Origin: JBBRHH01 sp038222915
GTDB lineage: Bacteria; Planctomycetota; Phycisphaerae; Tepidisphaerales; Tepidisphaeraceae
Direction of reading: 5' to 3'
Assembly (NCBI GenBank): GCA_038222915.1
Contig: JBBRHH010000239.1
Coordinates: forward strand, 1-8,778
Length of the DNA: 8,778 nucleotides
Shown here: positions 1 through 8,087 of the stretch, in pieces
Numbering within the stretch: position 1 is the first letter of the stretch
Layout of the letters: every line of letters begins with the position of its first letter
Made by a program: the position numbers and the translations under genes
Notes under the pieces: model-generated
Databases searched by the model: none
Seen by the model: the letters and a program-made list of their open reading frames with translations, nothing else
Told to the model about the DNA's origin: nothing

Positions 1-2295
1 ACCGTCGGGGTTCTGCCAGAACTGCGGCGCAACCTCCATCACAACATGATACTGGTTGAGCTGCCGGTACATCGTCGAAACCTGCCGCTGGCCAAAAGCA
101 TCGTAGAGCGTGTCGTCGATCATCTGCGCGGTGATACCCAGGCGGGAAGCGGTATCGCGGTCGATCTGCAGGGTTGCGGAAAGCCCCTTGTTCTGCTGGT
201 CGCTGTTGACGTCGACAACGCCCTTCAGAGTCTTTATTTTCGCCAGCATCTTCGGCGCCCAGTCGTTGAGCTCTTTCAAATCGTCCCCCTTCAGCGTGAA
301 CTGATACTGTGCTGCACTCGCCCGGCCGCCAATGCGCAGATCCTGCACCGGCTGCAGAATCAAGGTCGCCCCCGGAATATGAGCCAGCTTGCCGCGCAAT
401 CGGGCGATGACTTCATCGGCCGTCATCTTTCGCTCCTTCGACGCCTTGAGCGCGACGAACATCCGCCCGGTGTTCGAAGTGCCCCCCGAACCGCCGCTGA
501 ACGCGATGACATTATCGACGGCCGGATCGATGCTGACGGCAGTGGCAAATTGCGTCAGCAGCCGCGACATCGCCTGGGCCGAAGTGTCCTGATCCGCCTG
601 AATCATCCCGGTCAGTCGCCCCGAGTCCTGCTGCGGAAAGAAGCCCTTCGGGATGACGATGTAGAGGTAAATTGTCACGACGACGGTCAAAATCGCTACG
701 CATAACGTTACCAGTTGATGCCGCAGCACGAAACCCAGCGATGTCTCATATCGCTTGAGAATCCAATCAAACACGCGCTCGCTCACACGATAAAATCCAC
801 CGTGCTTCTCCTGCTCCTTCGATTTGAGCAGCTTGGCGCACATCATCGGCGTCGTCGTCAGCGAAACGACCAGCGACACCGCGATCGCGACCGACAACGT
901 CACGGCAAATTCGCGGAACAGCCGTCCGACAATGCCGCCCATCAGCAAAATCGGAATGAACACAGCAATAAGGGAAACACTGATCGAGAGAACAGTAAAA
1001 CCAATCTCCTTTGCCCCAAGCAGCGCGGCCTCCATCGGCTTCATCCCCTGCTCGAGATGCCGCGTAATGTTTTCAATGACGACGATCGCGTCATCCACGA
1101 CAAATCCCGTCGCGATCGTCATCGCCATCAGCGAAAGGTTGTCGATGCTGTACCCGCAGAGATACATCACGCCAAACGTGCCGATCAGCGAAATCGGAAC
1201 CGCCACGCTCGGGATAAAGGTCGATCGAACGTTCCTCAGAAAAAGGAAGACCACCATGATCACGAGGCCAATGGAGAGGACCAGCGTGAACTGAACGTCG
1301 TGCACGGAAGCGCGGATCGTCGTCGTCCGATCCATCACCACCACGAGCTTGATGTCGGCCGGAATCTCCGCCTGAAGTTGCGGGAGCAGCGCGGTGATGC
1401 GGTCGACCGTGTCGATGATGTTCGCGCCTGGCTGGCGGAAGATGATCATCAGGATGGCCGGCTTGCCGTTTGAAAGCCCGGCTGTGCGAATGTCCTCGAC
1501 GGAGTCGGTCACACTGGCAATGTCCGCCAGCCGGATGGCGGCGCCGTTTCGGTAGCTGACGATCAGCGGCTGATATTCCTTGGCGCTGAGCAGCTGGTCG
1601 GTGGCGGTCAGTGAGAAGGTGCGTTCTTCGTCAGCGATTTCACCCTTGGGACGATTGGCGTTGGCGCTGCCGAGAACGGTGCGCACATCTTCGAGGCCCA
1701 GGCCAAAGTTGTTGAGGAGGGTTGGATTGACGTCGACGCGGACGGCGGGCAATGCGCCGCCGCTGGTGGAGACCTGACCGACGCCGGGCACCTGCGAAAG
1801 TTTCTGCTGCAGGATGGAAGAGCCCACATCGTACATGTGGGCCTTGTCGTAGGTGTCTGACGTGAGCGCCAGAATCATGACCGGCGCGTCGGCGGGGTTC
1901 ACCTTGCGGTAGCTGGGGTTGTTTGGAAGGTTGGCCGGCAACTGTCCTCGTGCCGCGTTGATGGCCGCCTGCACATCCCGGGCGGCCGCATCGATATTCC
2001 GGCTCAGATCAAACTGCATCGTGATCGATGTCGAGCCCAGGTTGCTGGTGGACGTCATCTCGGTGACGCCGGCGATGCGCCCGAACTGGCGCTCGAGCGG
2101 CGTCGCGACCGACGAGGCCATGGTTTCCGGGCTCGCGCCGGGAAGACTGGACTGCACTGAAATTGTCGGAAATTCCACCTGTGGCAGGGGGGAGACGGGG
2201 AGAAGGGCGTACGCCAGTGCCCCGGCCAATCCCACCGCGATGGTGAGCAGCGTGGTGCCAACGGAGCGGTGGATGAATGGGGCAGAGAGGCTCAT
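1..2295 (-). CDS. mdtC: MdtC-type RND multidrug efflux permease (3' end outside window)
   Basis: Inner-membrane proton-driven RND transporter subunit, expected to assemble with MdtB and the adaptor MdtA to expel drugs or bile-salt-like amphiphiles. I read 765 codons from the ATG at 2295 to the window edge without a stop; E. coli MdtC has about 1025 residues, so roughly the last quarter is missing. The N-terminus (MSLSAPFIHRSVGTTLL) begins with TM1, followed by the porter segment with SLPGASPETMASSVATPLER, a close match to MdtC rather than MdtB. TM2 lies near residues 337-354. The TM4 proton-relay pair is D401-D402 within GFVVDDAIVVIEN. The start codon overlaps the mdtB stop (ATGA), which suggests translational coupling. 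The TM10 lysine expected in this family falls outside the window and cannot be checked. The reading frame is intact throughout. Assignment to MdtC over a generic RND pump rests on remembered similarity and gene order. Confidence 0.93.
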   Translation of the reverse strand, partial: MSLSAPFIHRSVGTTLLTIAVGLAGALAYALLPVSPLPQVEFPTISVQSSLPGASPETMASSVATPLERQFGRIAGVTEMTSTSNLGSTSITMQFDLSRNIDAAARDVQAAINAARGQLPANLPNNPSYRKVNPADAPVMILALTSDTYDKAHMYDVGSSILQQKLSQVPGVGQVSTSGGALPAVRVDVNPTLLNNFGLGLEDVRTVLGSANANRPKGEIADEERTFSLTATDQLLSAKEYQPLIVSYRNGAAIRLADIASVTDSVEDIRTAGLSNGKPAILMIIFRQPGANIIDTVDRITALLPQLQAEIPADIKLVVVMDRTTTIRASVHDVQFTLVLSIGLVIMVVFLFLRNVRSTFIPSVAVPISLIGTFGVMYLCGYSIDNLSLMAMTIATGFVVDDAIVVIENITRHLEQGMKPMEAALLGAKEIGFTVLSISVSLIAVFIPILLMGGIVGRLFREFAVTLSVAIAVSLVVSLTTTPMMCAKLLKSKEQEKHGGFYRVSERVFDWILKRYETSLGFVLRHQLVTLCVAILTVVVTIYLYIVIPKGFFPQQDSGRLTGMIQADQDTSAQAMSRLLTQFATAVSIDPAVDNVIAFSGGSGGTSNTGRMFVALKASKERKMTADEVIARLRGKLAHIPGATLILQPVQDLRIGGRASAAQYQFTLKGDDLKELNDWAPKMLAKIKTLKGVVDVNSDQQNKGLSATLQIDRDTASRLGITAQMIDDTLYDAFGQRQVSTMYRQLNQYHVVMEVAPQFWQNPDG

Positions 2296-5200
2296 GCCGG
2301 TTCTGGGTGGTGCGGCGGCGCAACAGACGCTGTTTCACGATGGGTCCATTTATTGACGCGCTGGGCGAGGCGATCAAAGGCGAGGTAGATGACGGGCGTC
2401 GTGTAGAGCGTGAGAATCTGGCTGAAGATCAGGCCGCCGATCATACTGATGCCCAGCGGTCGGCGCAGCTCGGAGCCGGTGCCGGTGCCCAGCGCCAGCG
2501 GCACGCCTGCAAGCAGGGCGGCCATGGTTGTCATCAGGATCGGGCGGAGGCGGAGAAGACACGCCTGAAAGATCGCCTCCTCCGCGCCCTTGCCTTCGCC
2601 GCGCTGCGCTTCGAGCGCAAAGTCGATCATCATGATCGCGTTTTTCTTGACGATGCCGATCAGCAGGATGATGCCGATGAGGGCGATGACGCTGAATTCG
2701 GTATGGCAAAGCATGAGGGCCAGCAATGCGCCGACGCCGGCCGACGGGAGGGTGGAAAGAATCGTGATGGGGTGGATATAGCTTTCGTAAAGAACGCCGA
2801 GCACGATATAGACCGTAATCAGGGCGGCGACAATCAGCGGTATTTCGTTCTTCAAGGAGGCCTGAAAAGCGGCCGCCGTGCCTTCGAAGCCGGCCTGGAT
2901 GCTTTGCGGCATGCCGAGATCCGCCTTTGCCTTGTCGATCGCCCGGACCGCCTCGCCCAGCGATGCGCCGGGCGCAAGATTGAACGAGACGGTCACCACG
3001 GGAAACTGGCCCTGGTGGTTTACCGCGAGCGGAACGTTCGAATGCTCGATGCGAGTAAACGCGCTCAATGGCACTTTGCCGGCCGTGGCCGATCGGACGT
3101 AGATGTCGCTGAGGTCGGCGGGCTTGTTCTGAAATTCCGGCAGCACCTCCAGGATCACGTGATACTGATTGAGCTGGGTAAACATGGTGGAAATCTGCCG
3201 CTGGCCAAAAGCGTTGTACAACGCGTCGTCGATGATCTGCGGCGTGATGCCCAACCGCGACGCAGTGTCGCGGTCGATCACCAGACGCAACTGGAGGCCC
3301 TCGTTCTGCTGATCGCTGGCGACGTCGCGCAGCTCCGGCAGGCTTTGCAGTTTGCTCACGAACTGCGGCACCCATATGCCCAGTTCTTTCGCATCAGGAT
3401 CTTCCAGGCTGTATTGGAACTGCGTGCGGCTGATCCGGTCGTCGACGGTGAGGTCCTGCACCGGCTGCATGAACAGGGTAATGCCTTCGACCTTCTGGAG
3501 TTGTGTCTGAAGCCGCCGGATGATGTCGCTGGCGTTGATTTTCCGTTCCTCTATCGCCTTCAGGTTGATTTGGATCCGGCCGCTGTTGATGGTCGGGTTG
3601 GTGCCGTCAACGCCGATGAAAGACGAGAGGCTGGCAACGGCCGGATCCTTGAGAATGACCTCGGCGAGCTTTTGCTGCCGCTCAGCCATCGATTCAAACG
3701 ACACCGTCTGCGGGGCCTCGGAGACGCCGAGAATCACACCGGTATCCTGCACCGGGAAAAAGCCCTTGGGGATGATGATAAACAGGAAGATGGTCAGCGC
3801 CAGCGTGGCGACCGCGACGATCAGCGTTGCCGGCTGATGGCCGAGTACCCACTTCAACGTGCGCCCGTAAAAATCGATGATGCGCTGCCAGAGGCGTTCC
3901 GACGCCTGGTACAGTTTTCCCTGTTGCGCTTCGGGCTTGTGTCGCAGAAACTTGGCACACATCATCGGCGTGAGCGTCAGCGAGACGAACGCCGACACGA
4001 CGATGGTCACGCTCAAGGTGACGGCGAATTCGCGGAACAATCGGCCGACAATGTCGCCCATGAAAAGCAGGGGGATCAACACCGCGATCAGCGAGATGCT
4101 GAGCGAGACGATCGTAAAACCGATCTGGGCCGAACCCTTGAGCGCCGCCTCCAGCGGTTTTTCGCCCTCTTCGATGTAGCGGGCGATGTTCTCGATCATC
4201 ACGATGGCGTCGTCCACGACGAAGCCCGTTGAAATGGTCAGCGCCATCAGCGTCAGGTTGTTGAGGCTGTAACCCATCAGGTACATGACAGCGAATGTGC
4301 CGACCAGTGAAAGCGGCACCGCCACGCTTGGGATGATCGTGGCCGCCAGGTTGCGCAGGAAGAGGAAGATGACCATGACCACGAGGCCGACGGTCAGCAT
4401 GAGTTCGAACTGCACATCGTCGACCGAAGCGCGAATGGTGTTGGTGCGGTCGGTGAGGACAGAGACGGAGATCGACGCGGGCAGCGACGACTGAAGCTGC
4501 GGGAGCAGTTTCTTCACGCGATCGACGACGGCGATGATATTGGCGCCGGGTTGGCGCTGGATATTGAGAATGACCGCCGGCGTTGTGTTCATCCACGCGG
4601 CGAGTTTGTTGTTTTCCGTGCCGTCAACGACGGTCGCGACATCGGAGAGTTTGACAGGCGCACCGTTTCGATAGGCGATAACCACCGGGCGGTATTGCTC
4701 GCTGGAGAGAAGCTGATCGTTGGCGCCGATGGTGTAGGCCAGCCGGCTGCCATCGATATTGCCCTTGGCCTGATTGACGTTGGCGGTCGCGATGGCGGTT
4801 CGCAGGTCGTCGAGGCTCAGACCCAGCGAAGACAGGATGGTCGGATTCGCCTGGATGCGGACGCCGGGCTTCTGACCGCCGCTGATGCTGACGAGGCCAA
4901 CGCCGGGCAGCTGCGAGATCTTCTGGGCGAGGCGCGTGTCGGCAAGATCCTCGACCTTCGACAATGGCAGCACGGTTGAGCTGAGGGCCAGTGTGATGAT
5001 GGGCGTATCAGCGGGGTTGGTCTTGCTGTAGATCGGCGGGTTGGGCAGGTCTTTGGGGAGGTACGTCCCCGCGGCATTGATAGCCGCCTGCACCTCCTGC
5101 TCGGCGACGTCGATGTTCAGCTCGAGCGAAAATTGCAGCGTGATAATGGAACTTCCCGAGGAGCTCGAAGAGGTCATCTGGTTCAGCCCGGGCACCTGCC

Positions 5201-5414
5201 CGAACTGGCGTTCCAGCGGCGCGGTGACGGAAGATGCCATTACATCCGGGCTGCCGCCTGGATAAAACGTGAGGACCTGGATGGTGGGATAGTCGACTTG
5301 CGGAAGGGCTGAGACGGGCAGCTCGCGATATGCCACCGCGCCAACGAGCAGGATGGCTGCCATCAACAAGGAGGTTGCGACCGGTCGCAGGATGAACGGA
5401 CGTGATGGGCTCAT
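2292..5414 (-). CDS. mdtB: MdtB-type RND multidrug efflux permease
   Basis: Complete inner-membrane RND transporter of 1040 residues, the same length as E. coli MdtB. It is the partner of MdtC in a heterotrimeric pump. TM1 covers about residues 10-29 after the start MSPSRPFILRPVATSLL. VDYPTIQVLTFYPGGSPDVM and LERQFGQVPGLNQM match the MdtB porter region. TM4 carries D401-D402 in GFVVDDAIVMIEN, and TM10 carries K923-K924-N925 in GIVKKNAIMMIDF, with K924 equivalent to AcrB K940. All recognised proton-relay residues are therefore present. I chose the ATG at 5414 because family similarity begins there; the frame stays open upstream to 5504, but that stretch overlaps the end of mdtA and reads as a basic, unconserved sequence. 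There is no clear Shine-Dalgarno sequence before 5414, but the mdtA stop is only 4 bases upstream, so coupling from mdtA is likely. The stop overlaps the mdtC start. The gene is not truncated or frameshifted. Confidence 0.95.
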   Translation of the reverse strand: MSPSRPFILRPVATSLLMAAILLVGAVAYRELPVSALPQVDYPTIQVLTFYPGGSPDVMASSVTAPLERQFGQVPGLNQMTSSSSSGSSIITLQFSLELNIDVAEQEVQAAINAAGTYLPKDLPNPPIYSKTNPADTPIITLALSSTVLPLSKVEDLADTRLAQKISQLPGVGLVSISGGQKPGVRIQANPTILSSLGLSLDDLRTAIATANVNQAKGNIDGSRLAYTIGANDQLLSSEQYRPVVIAYRNGAPVKLSDVATVVDGTENNKLAAWMNTTPAVILNIQRQPGANIIAVVDRVKKLLPQLQSSLPASISVSVLTDRTNTIRASVDDVQFELMLTVGLVVMVIFLFLRNLAATIIPSVAVPLSLVGTFAVMYLMGYSLNNLTLMALTISTGFVVDDAIVMIENIARYIEEGEKPLEAALKGSAQIGFTIVSLSISLIAVLIPLLFMGDIVGRLFREFAVTLSVTIVVSAFVSLTLTPMMCAKFLRHKPEAQQGKLYQASERLWQRIIDFYGRTLKWVLGHQPATLIVAVATLALTIFLFIIIPKGFFPVQDTGVILGVSEAPQTVSFESMAERQQKLAEVILKDPAVASLSSFIGVDGTNPTINSGRIQINLKAIEERKINASDIIRRLQTQLQKVEGITLFMQPVQDLTVDDRISRTQFQYSLEDPDAKELGIWVPQFVSKLQSLPELRDVASDQQNEGLQLRLVIDRDTASRLGITPQIIDDALYNAFGQRQISTMFTQLNQYHVILEVLPEFQNKPADLSDIYVRSATAGKVPLSAFTRIEHSNVPLAVNHQGQFPVVTVSFNLAPGASLGEAVRAIDKAKADLGMPQSIQAGFEGTAAAFQASLKNEIPLIVAALITVYIVLGVLYESYIHPITILSTLPSAGVGALLALMLCHTEFSVIALIGIILLIGIVKKNAIMMIDFALEAQRGEGKGAEEAIFQACLLRLRPILMTTMAALLAGVPLALGTGTGSELRRPLGISMIGGLIFSQILTLYTTPVIYLAFDRLAQRVNKWTHRETASVAPPHHPEPA

Positions 5415-5418
5415 GTGG

Positions 5419-6789
5419 CTATTTTTCGACGGCGGCTTCGGATCCGCGTGGTTCAGTCCCGTGTGCCGTCTTTTGCGTGGCCGGGCGCGTCGTCGCGGAA
5501 CCAAGCGATGAACCAGCGCGTCCCGTCGTGGGAGTCGATCGACCGCCGGCCATCGATTTCCCGGTCGTCGGCGCGCCGCCCTTGCCGACGCTCACTTTCG
5601 CTCCCTGCTGGAGCTTGTCCACGCCATCGGTCACTACCACTTCGCCGGGTTGCAGATCGCTCTCGACGATGGTCTCGTCGGCCTCGGTTGGTCCAACCTC
5701 AATGTTGCGAAGCTCAACCGTGTCGTCCGATTTCACGACATATACAAACGTCGACTGCGGCCCGCGCTGCACCGCCGCCGAGGGCACGATGATCACGTCG
5801 TGGCGGGTCTCCACAAGAAGCCGGGCGTTCACGAACTGGTTCGGAAACAGCGCGTAGTCATCGTTCGCATACGTTGCCTTCATCCGAACGGTGCCCGTGG
5901 AGGGATCGATTTGACTGTCGACGGCCGCCAGCGTTCCGCTGGCAAGCTTGCTCTTCAAGTTGCTGTCGTAGACATCCACTTCCAGCGGCTTGCTCGGATT
6001 CATCTCTTTCATCACCCGCTGGATGTTGCCCTGCGGCAGGCTGAATACGACAGCAATCGGTTGCAGTTGCGTGATCACGGCCAATCCGGTCGTGTCGGTG
6101 GCGTGTACGATGTTTCCCTGATCCACCAGCTTCAAGCCGATGCGCCCGGAGATCGGCGCTGTCACCAGGCTGTAAGTAAGTTGAAGCTGTGCACTGTCGA
6201 GCTGACCCTGATCAACTTTCACAGCGCCCTCCGCCTGTCGCACTGTGGCCAGTTGCGTGTCCACCTGCTGCTTGGCGATGGAGTTTTCCTTCAAAAGTTC
6301 CTGATAGCGCTCCAGATCCATCTGCGCATTTTTCAGCTCGGCCTGATCCTTCGCCATCTGACCCTGCGCCTGCGTAAGTTGAACTTGAAATGGACGCGGG
6401 TCGATCTCAGCCAGCAGTTCGCCTTCTTTCACCACCTGTCCTTCTACAAATACGATCTTGTTGATCTGCCCGTCGACGCGCGTGTGAACCGTGACGGTGT
6501 TAAGCGGCGTGACTGTTCCAAGGCCGTTCAAGTAAATGTTCATGTCGCCGCGCCGCGCCGTCGCCGTCACGACCGGCGTCGTGCGCCCGGCCTGGCCGCC
6601 GGCTGCTCCGCCCGGTGCCGCCGACGAATGCGCCAAACGCGTGTATAGAAAGTAACCGCCCAGAAGCAGTACCAGACCAACCACCAGCCAAACCCACCAA
6701 TGCTGTCTGATTCGCTCGCGGTTATACGGCAGGTACGGCGGCGCGGTTGGTTCTGGCCAATGGGAATTGATCGTCTTATCCATGCTCAT
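5419..6789 (-). CDS. mdtA: MdtA-type RND efflux membrane fusion protein (periplasmic adaptor)
   Basis: Adaptor of the HlyD/AcrA family that links the RND permeases to an outer-membrane channel; 456 residues from the ATG at 6789. A proline-rich cytoplasmic start is followed by one membrane anchor at about residues 31-49 (WWVWLVVGLVLLLGGYFLY), with no lipobox cysteine. The first half of the lipoyl domain lies near 98-131 (VTVHTRVDGQI, LLAEIDP), the hairpin coiled coil near 136-203, and the second lipoyl half at TAPISGRIG (210-218). The beta-barrel segment contains IDPSTGTVRMKA and ALFPNQFVNARLLV, both strongly MdtA-like. The last ~51 residues form a Gly/Ser/Thr/Pro-rich tail, probably disordered, which makes the protein longer than E. 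coli MdtA (415). Alternative starts are GTG at 6813 and ATG at 6783; I prefer 6789 because an AGG lies 8 bases before it. It is first of the three efflux genes, immediately upstream of mdtB. Confidence 0.93.
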   Translation of the reverse strand: MSMDKTINSHWPEPTAPPYLPYNRERIRQHWWVWLVVGLVLLLGGYFLYTRLAHSSAAPGGAAGGQAGRTTPVVTATARRGDMNIYLNGLGTVTPLNTVTVHTRVDGQINKIVFVEGQVVKEGELLAEIDPRPFQVQLTQAQGQMAKDQAELKNAQMDLERYQELLKENSIAKQQVDTQLATVRQAEGAVKVDQGQLDSAQLQLTYSLVTAPISGRIGLKLVDQGNIVHATDTTGLAVITQLQPIAVVFSLPQGNIQRVMKEMNPSKPLEVDVYDSNLKSKLASGTLAAVDSQIDPSTGTVRMKATYANDDYALFPNQFVNARLLVETRHDVIIVPSAAVQRGPQSTFVYVVKSDDTVELRNIEVGPTEADETIVESDLQPGEVVVTDGVDKLQQGAKVSVGKGGAPTTGKSMAGGRSTPTTGRAGSSLGSATTRPATQKTAHGTEPRGSEAAVEK

Positions 6790-6866
6790 CAACGCAACCT
6801 GTAAGCAAGGCACAGGAAGTGAAACGTCCGATGGTCGACTTCTCCAAATTATTGTACGGTCAATTT

Positions 6867-6891
6867 CGATATGAGGTGAGGGACAATATCG
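6867..6891. promoter_or_regulatory. Inverted repeat in the mdtA leader, possible operator
   Basis: CGATAT and ATATCG form perfect 6-base arms separated by 13 bases, so the half-site centres are 19 bases apart. A shorter palindrome, ATTG-N6-CAAT, lies next to it at 6851-6864. Both sit 62-102 bases before the mdtA start, in the most AT-rich part of the 168-base gap between the upstream gene and mdtA. That position suits a repressor or response-regulator site for an efflux operon. On the minus strand TTGACC and TACAAT resemble -35 and -10 elements, but they are only one base apart and cannot form one promoter, so I call no promoter. Repeats of this size can occur by chance. Confidence 0.2.
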
Positions 6892-6957
6892 CGAACGCCC
6901 TTAGAAGACGTCGATCGGATCTAAGTAGTTTCCACTACAAAACTGCCTAAAACATCG

Positions 6958-7557
6958 TCATTTCCCCGTGGCTTCTCGCGTTGAATGGTCAAATAATATC
7001 CTCCATTCGGTTTTTTGTAACCCAACTGCAATAGAGTAAAGCGGGTCATTCGGTGTGTTTTGCAGGGATTCGCACAGGTCAACAAACGCGTCCGGTTCCC
7101 ATCCATCACGCACCAATCGCAGCAAACGTTTGTCCGCAGGCAATGGGTGAACCACAATTGCCGCCGCACGTGCAAGTGACGCCAGGATAGGGTGGTTGCG
7201 GCAACGGGCGTTCCAGTACTTGGTGTTGCCGAAGTCCCCCTCGCGCCGATGCAGAATTGCATGCCAGTAACTTCCAGTAGGCGTGTGAACTCCCTGCGAG
7301 ATCGCGTGCGAGGCCTCCAGATCATCATGCCAGAGCCACAGCCCGGCCAGCATCGCCTCCGCGCCATTTGCATTCACCACCGGCCCAATAACCAACTGGG
7401 CAGGTTCAATTGACCCAAGCTTCTGTTTAGCCTGCGCGTTTCCACTTCCCGAGGCCACGAGCTGCCCATACGCCGCAGCGCCGTTGAGCGCCATGACGTC
7501 CCTCGCCAGCGGCGACAAAACGTCACCGGCCGGCGGAGTCGCTTGATTCAATTCCAT
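6958..7557 (-). CDS. Conserved protein of unknown function, His/Asp-rich core
   Basis: I do not recognise a named domain. The product has 199 residues, with no signal peptide and no membrane segment, so it is probably cytoplasmic. The N-terminal ~50 residues are Ala/Gly/Gln-rich. The core at about residues 70-123 is dense in His, Asp, Glu and aromatic residues: GLWLWHDDLEASH (72-84), SYWHAILHRREGDFGNTKYW (96-115) and H122-P123. Residues H77, D78, D79, H84, H99, H103, E106 and D108 look like a family-defining cluster and could bind a metal, but that is inference. The ending is hydrophilic. Two adjacent ATGs exist at 7560 and 7557; AAAGGAG lies 2 bases before the first and 5 before the second, so I chose 7557. 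A TTG at 7581 is in frame but less likely. The gene lies on the same strand as mdtABC, 168 bases upstream, and diverges from the lipoprotein genes. I see no direct functional link to efflux. Confidence 0.82.
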   Translation of the reverse strand: MELNQATPPAGDVLSPLARDVMALNGAAAYGQLVASGSGNAQAKQKLGSIEPAQLVIGPVVNANGAEAMLAGLWLWHDDLEASHAISQGVHTPTGSYWHAILHRREGDFGNTKYWNARCRNHPILASLARAAAIVVHPLPADKRLLRLVRDGWEPDAFVDLCESLQNTPNDPLYSIAVGLQKTEWRILFDHSTREATGK

Positions 7558-7562
7558 CATTA

Positions 7563-7569
7563 CTCCTTT
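7563..7569 (-). promoter_or_regulatory. Shine-Dalgarno sequence for the 199-residue unknown gene
   Basis: On the minus strand the sequence reads AAAGGAG, then TA, then ATGATG. The motif is near-consensus. Its distance (2 versus 5 bases) favours initiation at the second ATG (7557). Confidence 0.7.
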
Positions 7570-7632
7570 GTTTTTGGCCAATTGTAGGGATCGGCACGCT
7601 CTTTACTTAACAAAACCGGGGGACTTTTGAAG

Positions 7633-7638
7633 AAGGAG
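7633..7638 (+). promoter_or_regulatory. Shine-Dalgarno sequence for the first lipoprotein gene
   Basis: AAGGAG followed by a 6-base spacer (AACATC) places initiation at the ATG at 7645. This rules against the in-frame TTG at 7627, which lies before the motif and would put a charged extension ahead of the signal peptide. Confidence 0.75.
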
Positions 7639-7644
7639 AACATC

Positions 7645-8058
7645 ATGTTACGTCAAGCCTGTCTACTGCTCGTCGCCGGAGCACTCGTAGGTTGCGAAAG
7701 TTCGGGCACGACCGAGAGCACCCAACGCGCCGCCTTTGCGGCCCAACTCAGATACCCCCAGAACATCAAACCGGCCACTGACCTTGCCGTTACCGCACTG
7801 GTCAACCGCGACAGCGGGACGATTGAGTTGCTTAATGCTTCCGCCAAGCCGGTCAACGACGTGAATATCTGGGTCAACAGCACCTACGTCGTCCATGTCG
7901 ACAGCATCCCTGCCAGCGGAATTACCACCGTGCGTCGTTCGCAATTCTTCGACAGCGGCGGCAACAGCCTTGGCACTCAGGATGCAATCATCAACAAGGT
8001 GGAGCTAGAGATGGCCCATCAGCTTTACACGGTGCAAGGTCCTGTCTTCACCGGCTGA
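7645..8058 (+). CDS. Small putative lipoprotein, paralog of the next gene
   Basis: Predicted exported lipoprotein of 137 residues, function unknown. The signal peptide is MLRQACLLLVAGALVGC, with lipobox LVGC and the lipidated cysteine at residue 17. The +2 residue is Glu, so by the E. coli Asp rule it is not a clear inner-membrane retention signal, and the rule may not hold in this lineage. A Ser/Thr-rich linker follows, then a likely beta-rich domain from about residue 45: NASAKPVNDVNIWVNSTYVV (64-83), FFDSGGN (101-107) and KVELEM (118-123). Residues 64-107 align without gaps to residues 86-129 of the downstream gene, with 16 of 44 identical. The start is fixed by AAGGAG six bases upstream. 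The gene diverges from the 199-residue unknown gene and lies 106 bases before its paralog, so the two may be co-transcribed. There are no cysteines after Cys17 and no catalytic motif that I recognise, which suggests a structural or binding role. Confidence 0.85.
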   Translation: MLRQACLLLVAGALVGCESSGTTESTQRAAFAAQLRYPQNIKPATDLAVTALVNRDSGTIELLNASAKPVNDVNIWVNSTYVVHVDSIPASGITTVRRSQFFDSGGNSLGTQDAIINKVELEMAHQLYTVQGPVFTG

Positions 8059-8087
8059 TTGGCGGGACAGATTTATTGATGATCTCG

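Noticed and set aside
46..1473. Open frames on the plus strand opposite mdtC (46-705 and 715-1473)
   Set aside because: The translations are Arg/His/Asp-rich without recognisable motifs, while the minus strand encodes an uninterrupted MdtC-like protein.
2277..4232. A 651-codon open frame on the plus strand opposite mdtB
   Set aside because: Its translation is a low-complexity run of Arg, Asp, Gln, His and Gly with no domain, as expected from the complement of a GC-rich gene. The minus-strand reading matches MdtB throughout.
5415..5504. Possible 30-residue N-terminal extension of MdtB
   Set aside because: It would overlap the end of mdtA by 86 bases and encodes a basic, unconserved stretch. 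Family similarity begins at the ATG at 5414, which also gives the usual 1040-residue length.
5650..6648. A 332-codon plus-strand open frame opposite mdtA
   Set aside because: It is fully covered by the well-supported MdtA reading on the minus strand, and its product shows no domain or export signal.
6925..6938. GTAGT-TTCC-ACTAC hairpin just after the 199-residue unknown gene
   Set aside because: The stem is only 5 bp, AT-containing, and is not followed by a T-run on the minus strand, so it does not qualify as a terminator.
6921..7373. A 150-codon minus-strand frame overlapping the 199-residue unknown gene
   Set aside because: It lies in another frame of the same strand, lacks a good ribosome site, and its Arg/Thr/Cys-rich product has no conserved-looking core. 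The longer gene has a near-consensus Shine-Dalgarno sequence.
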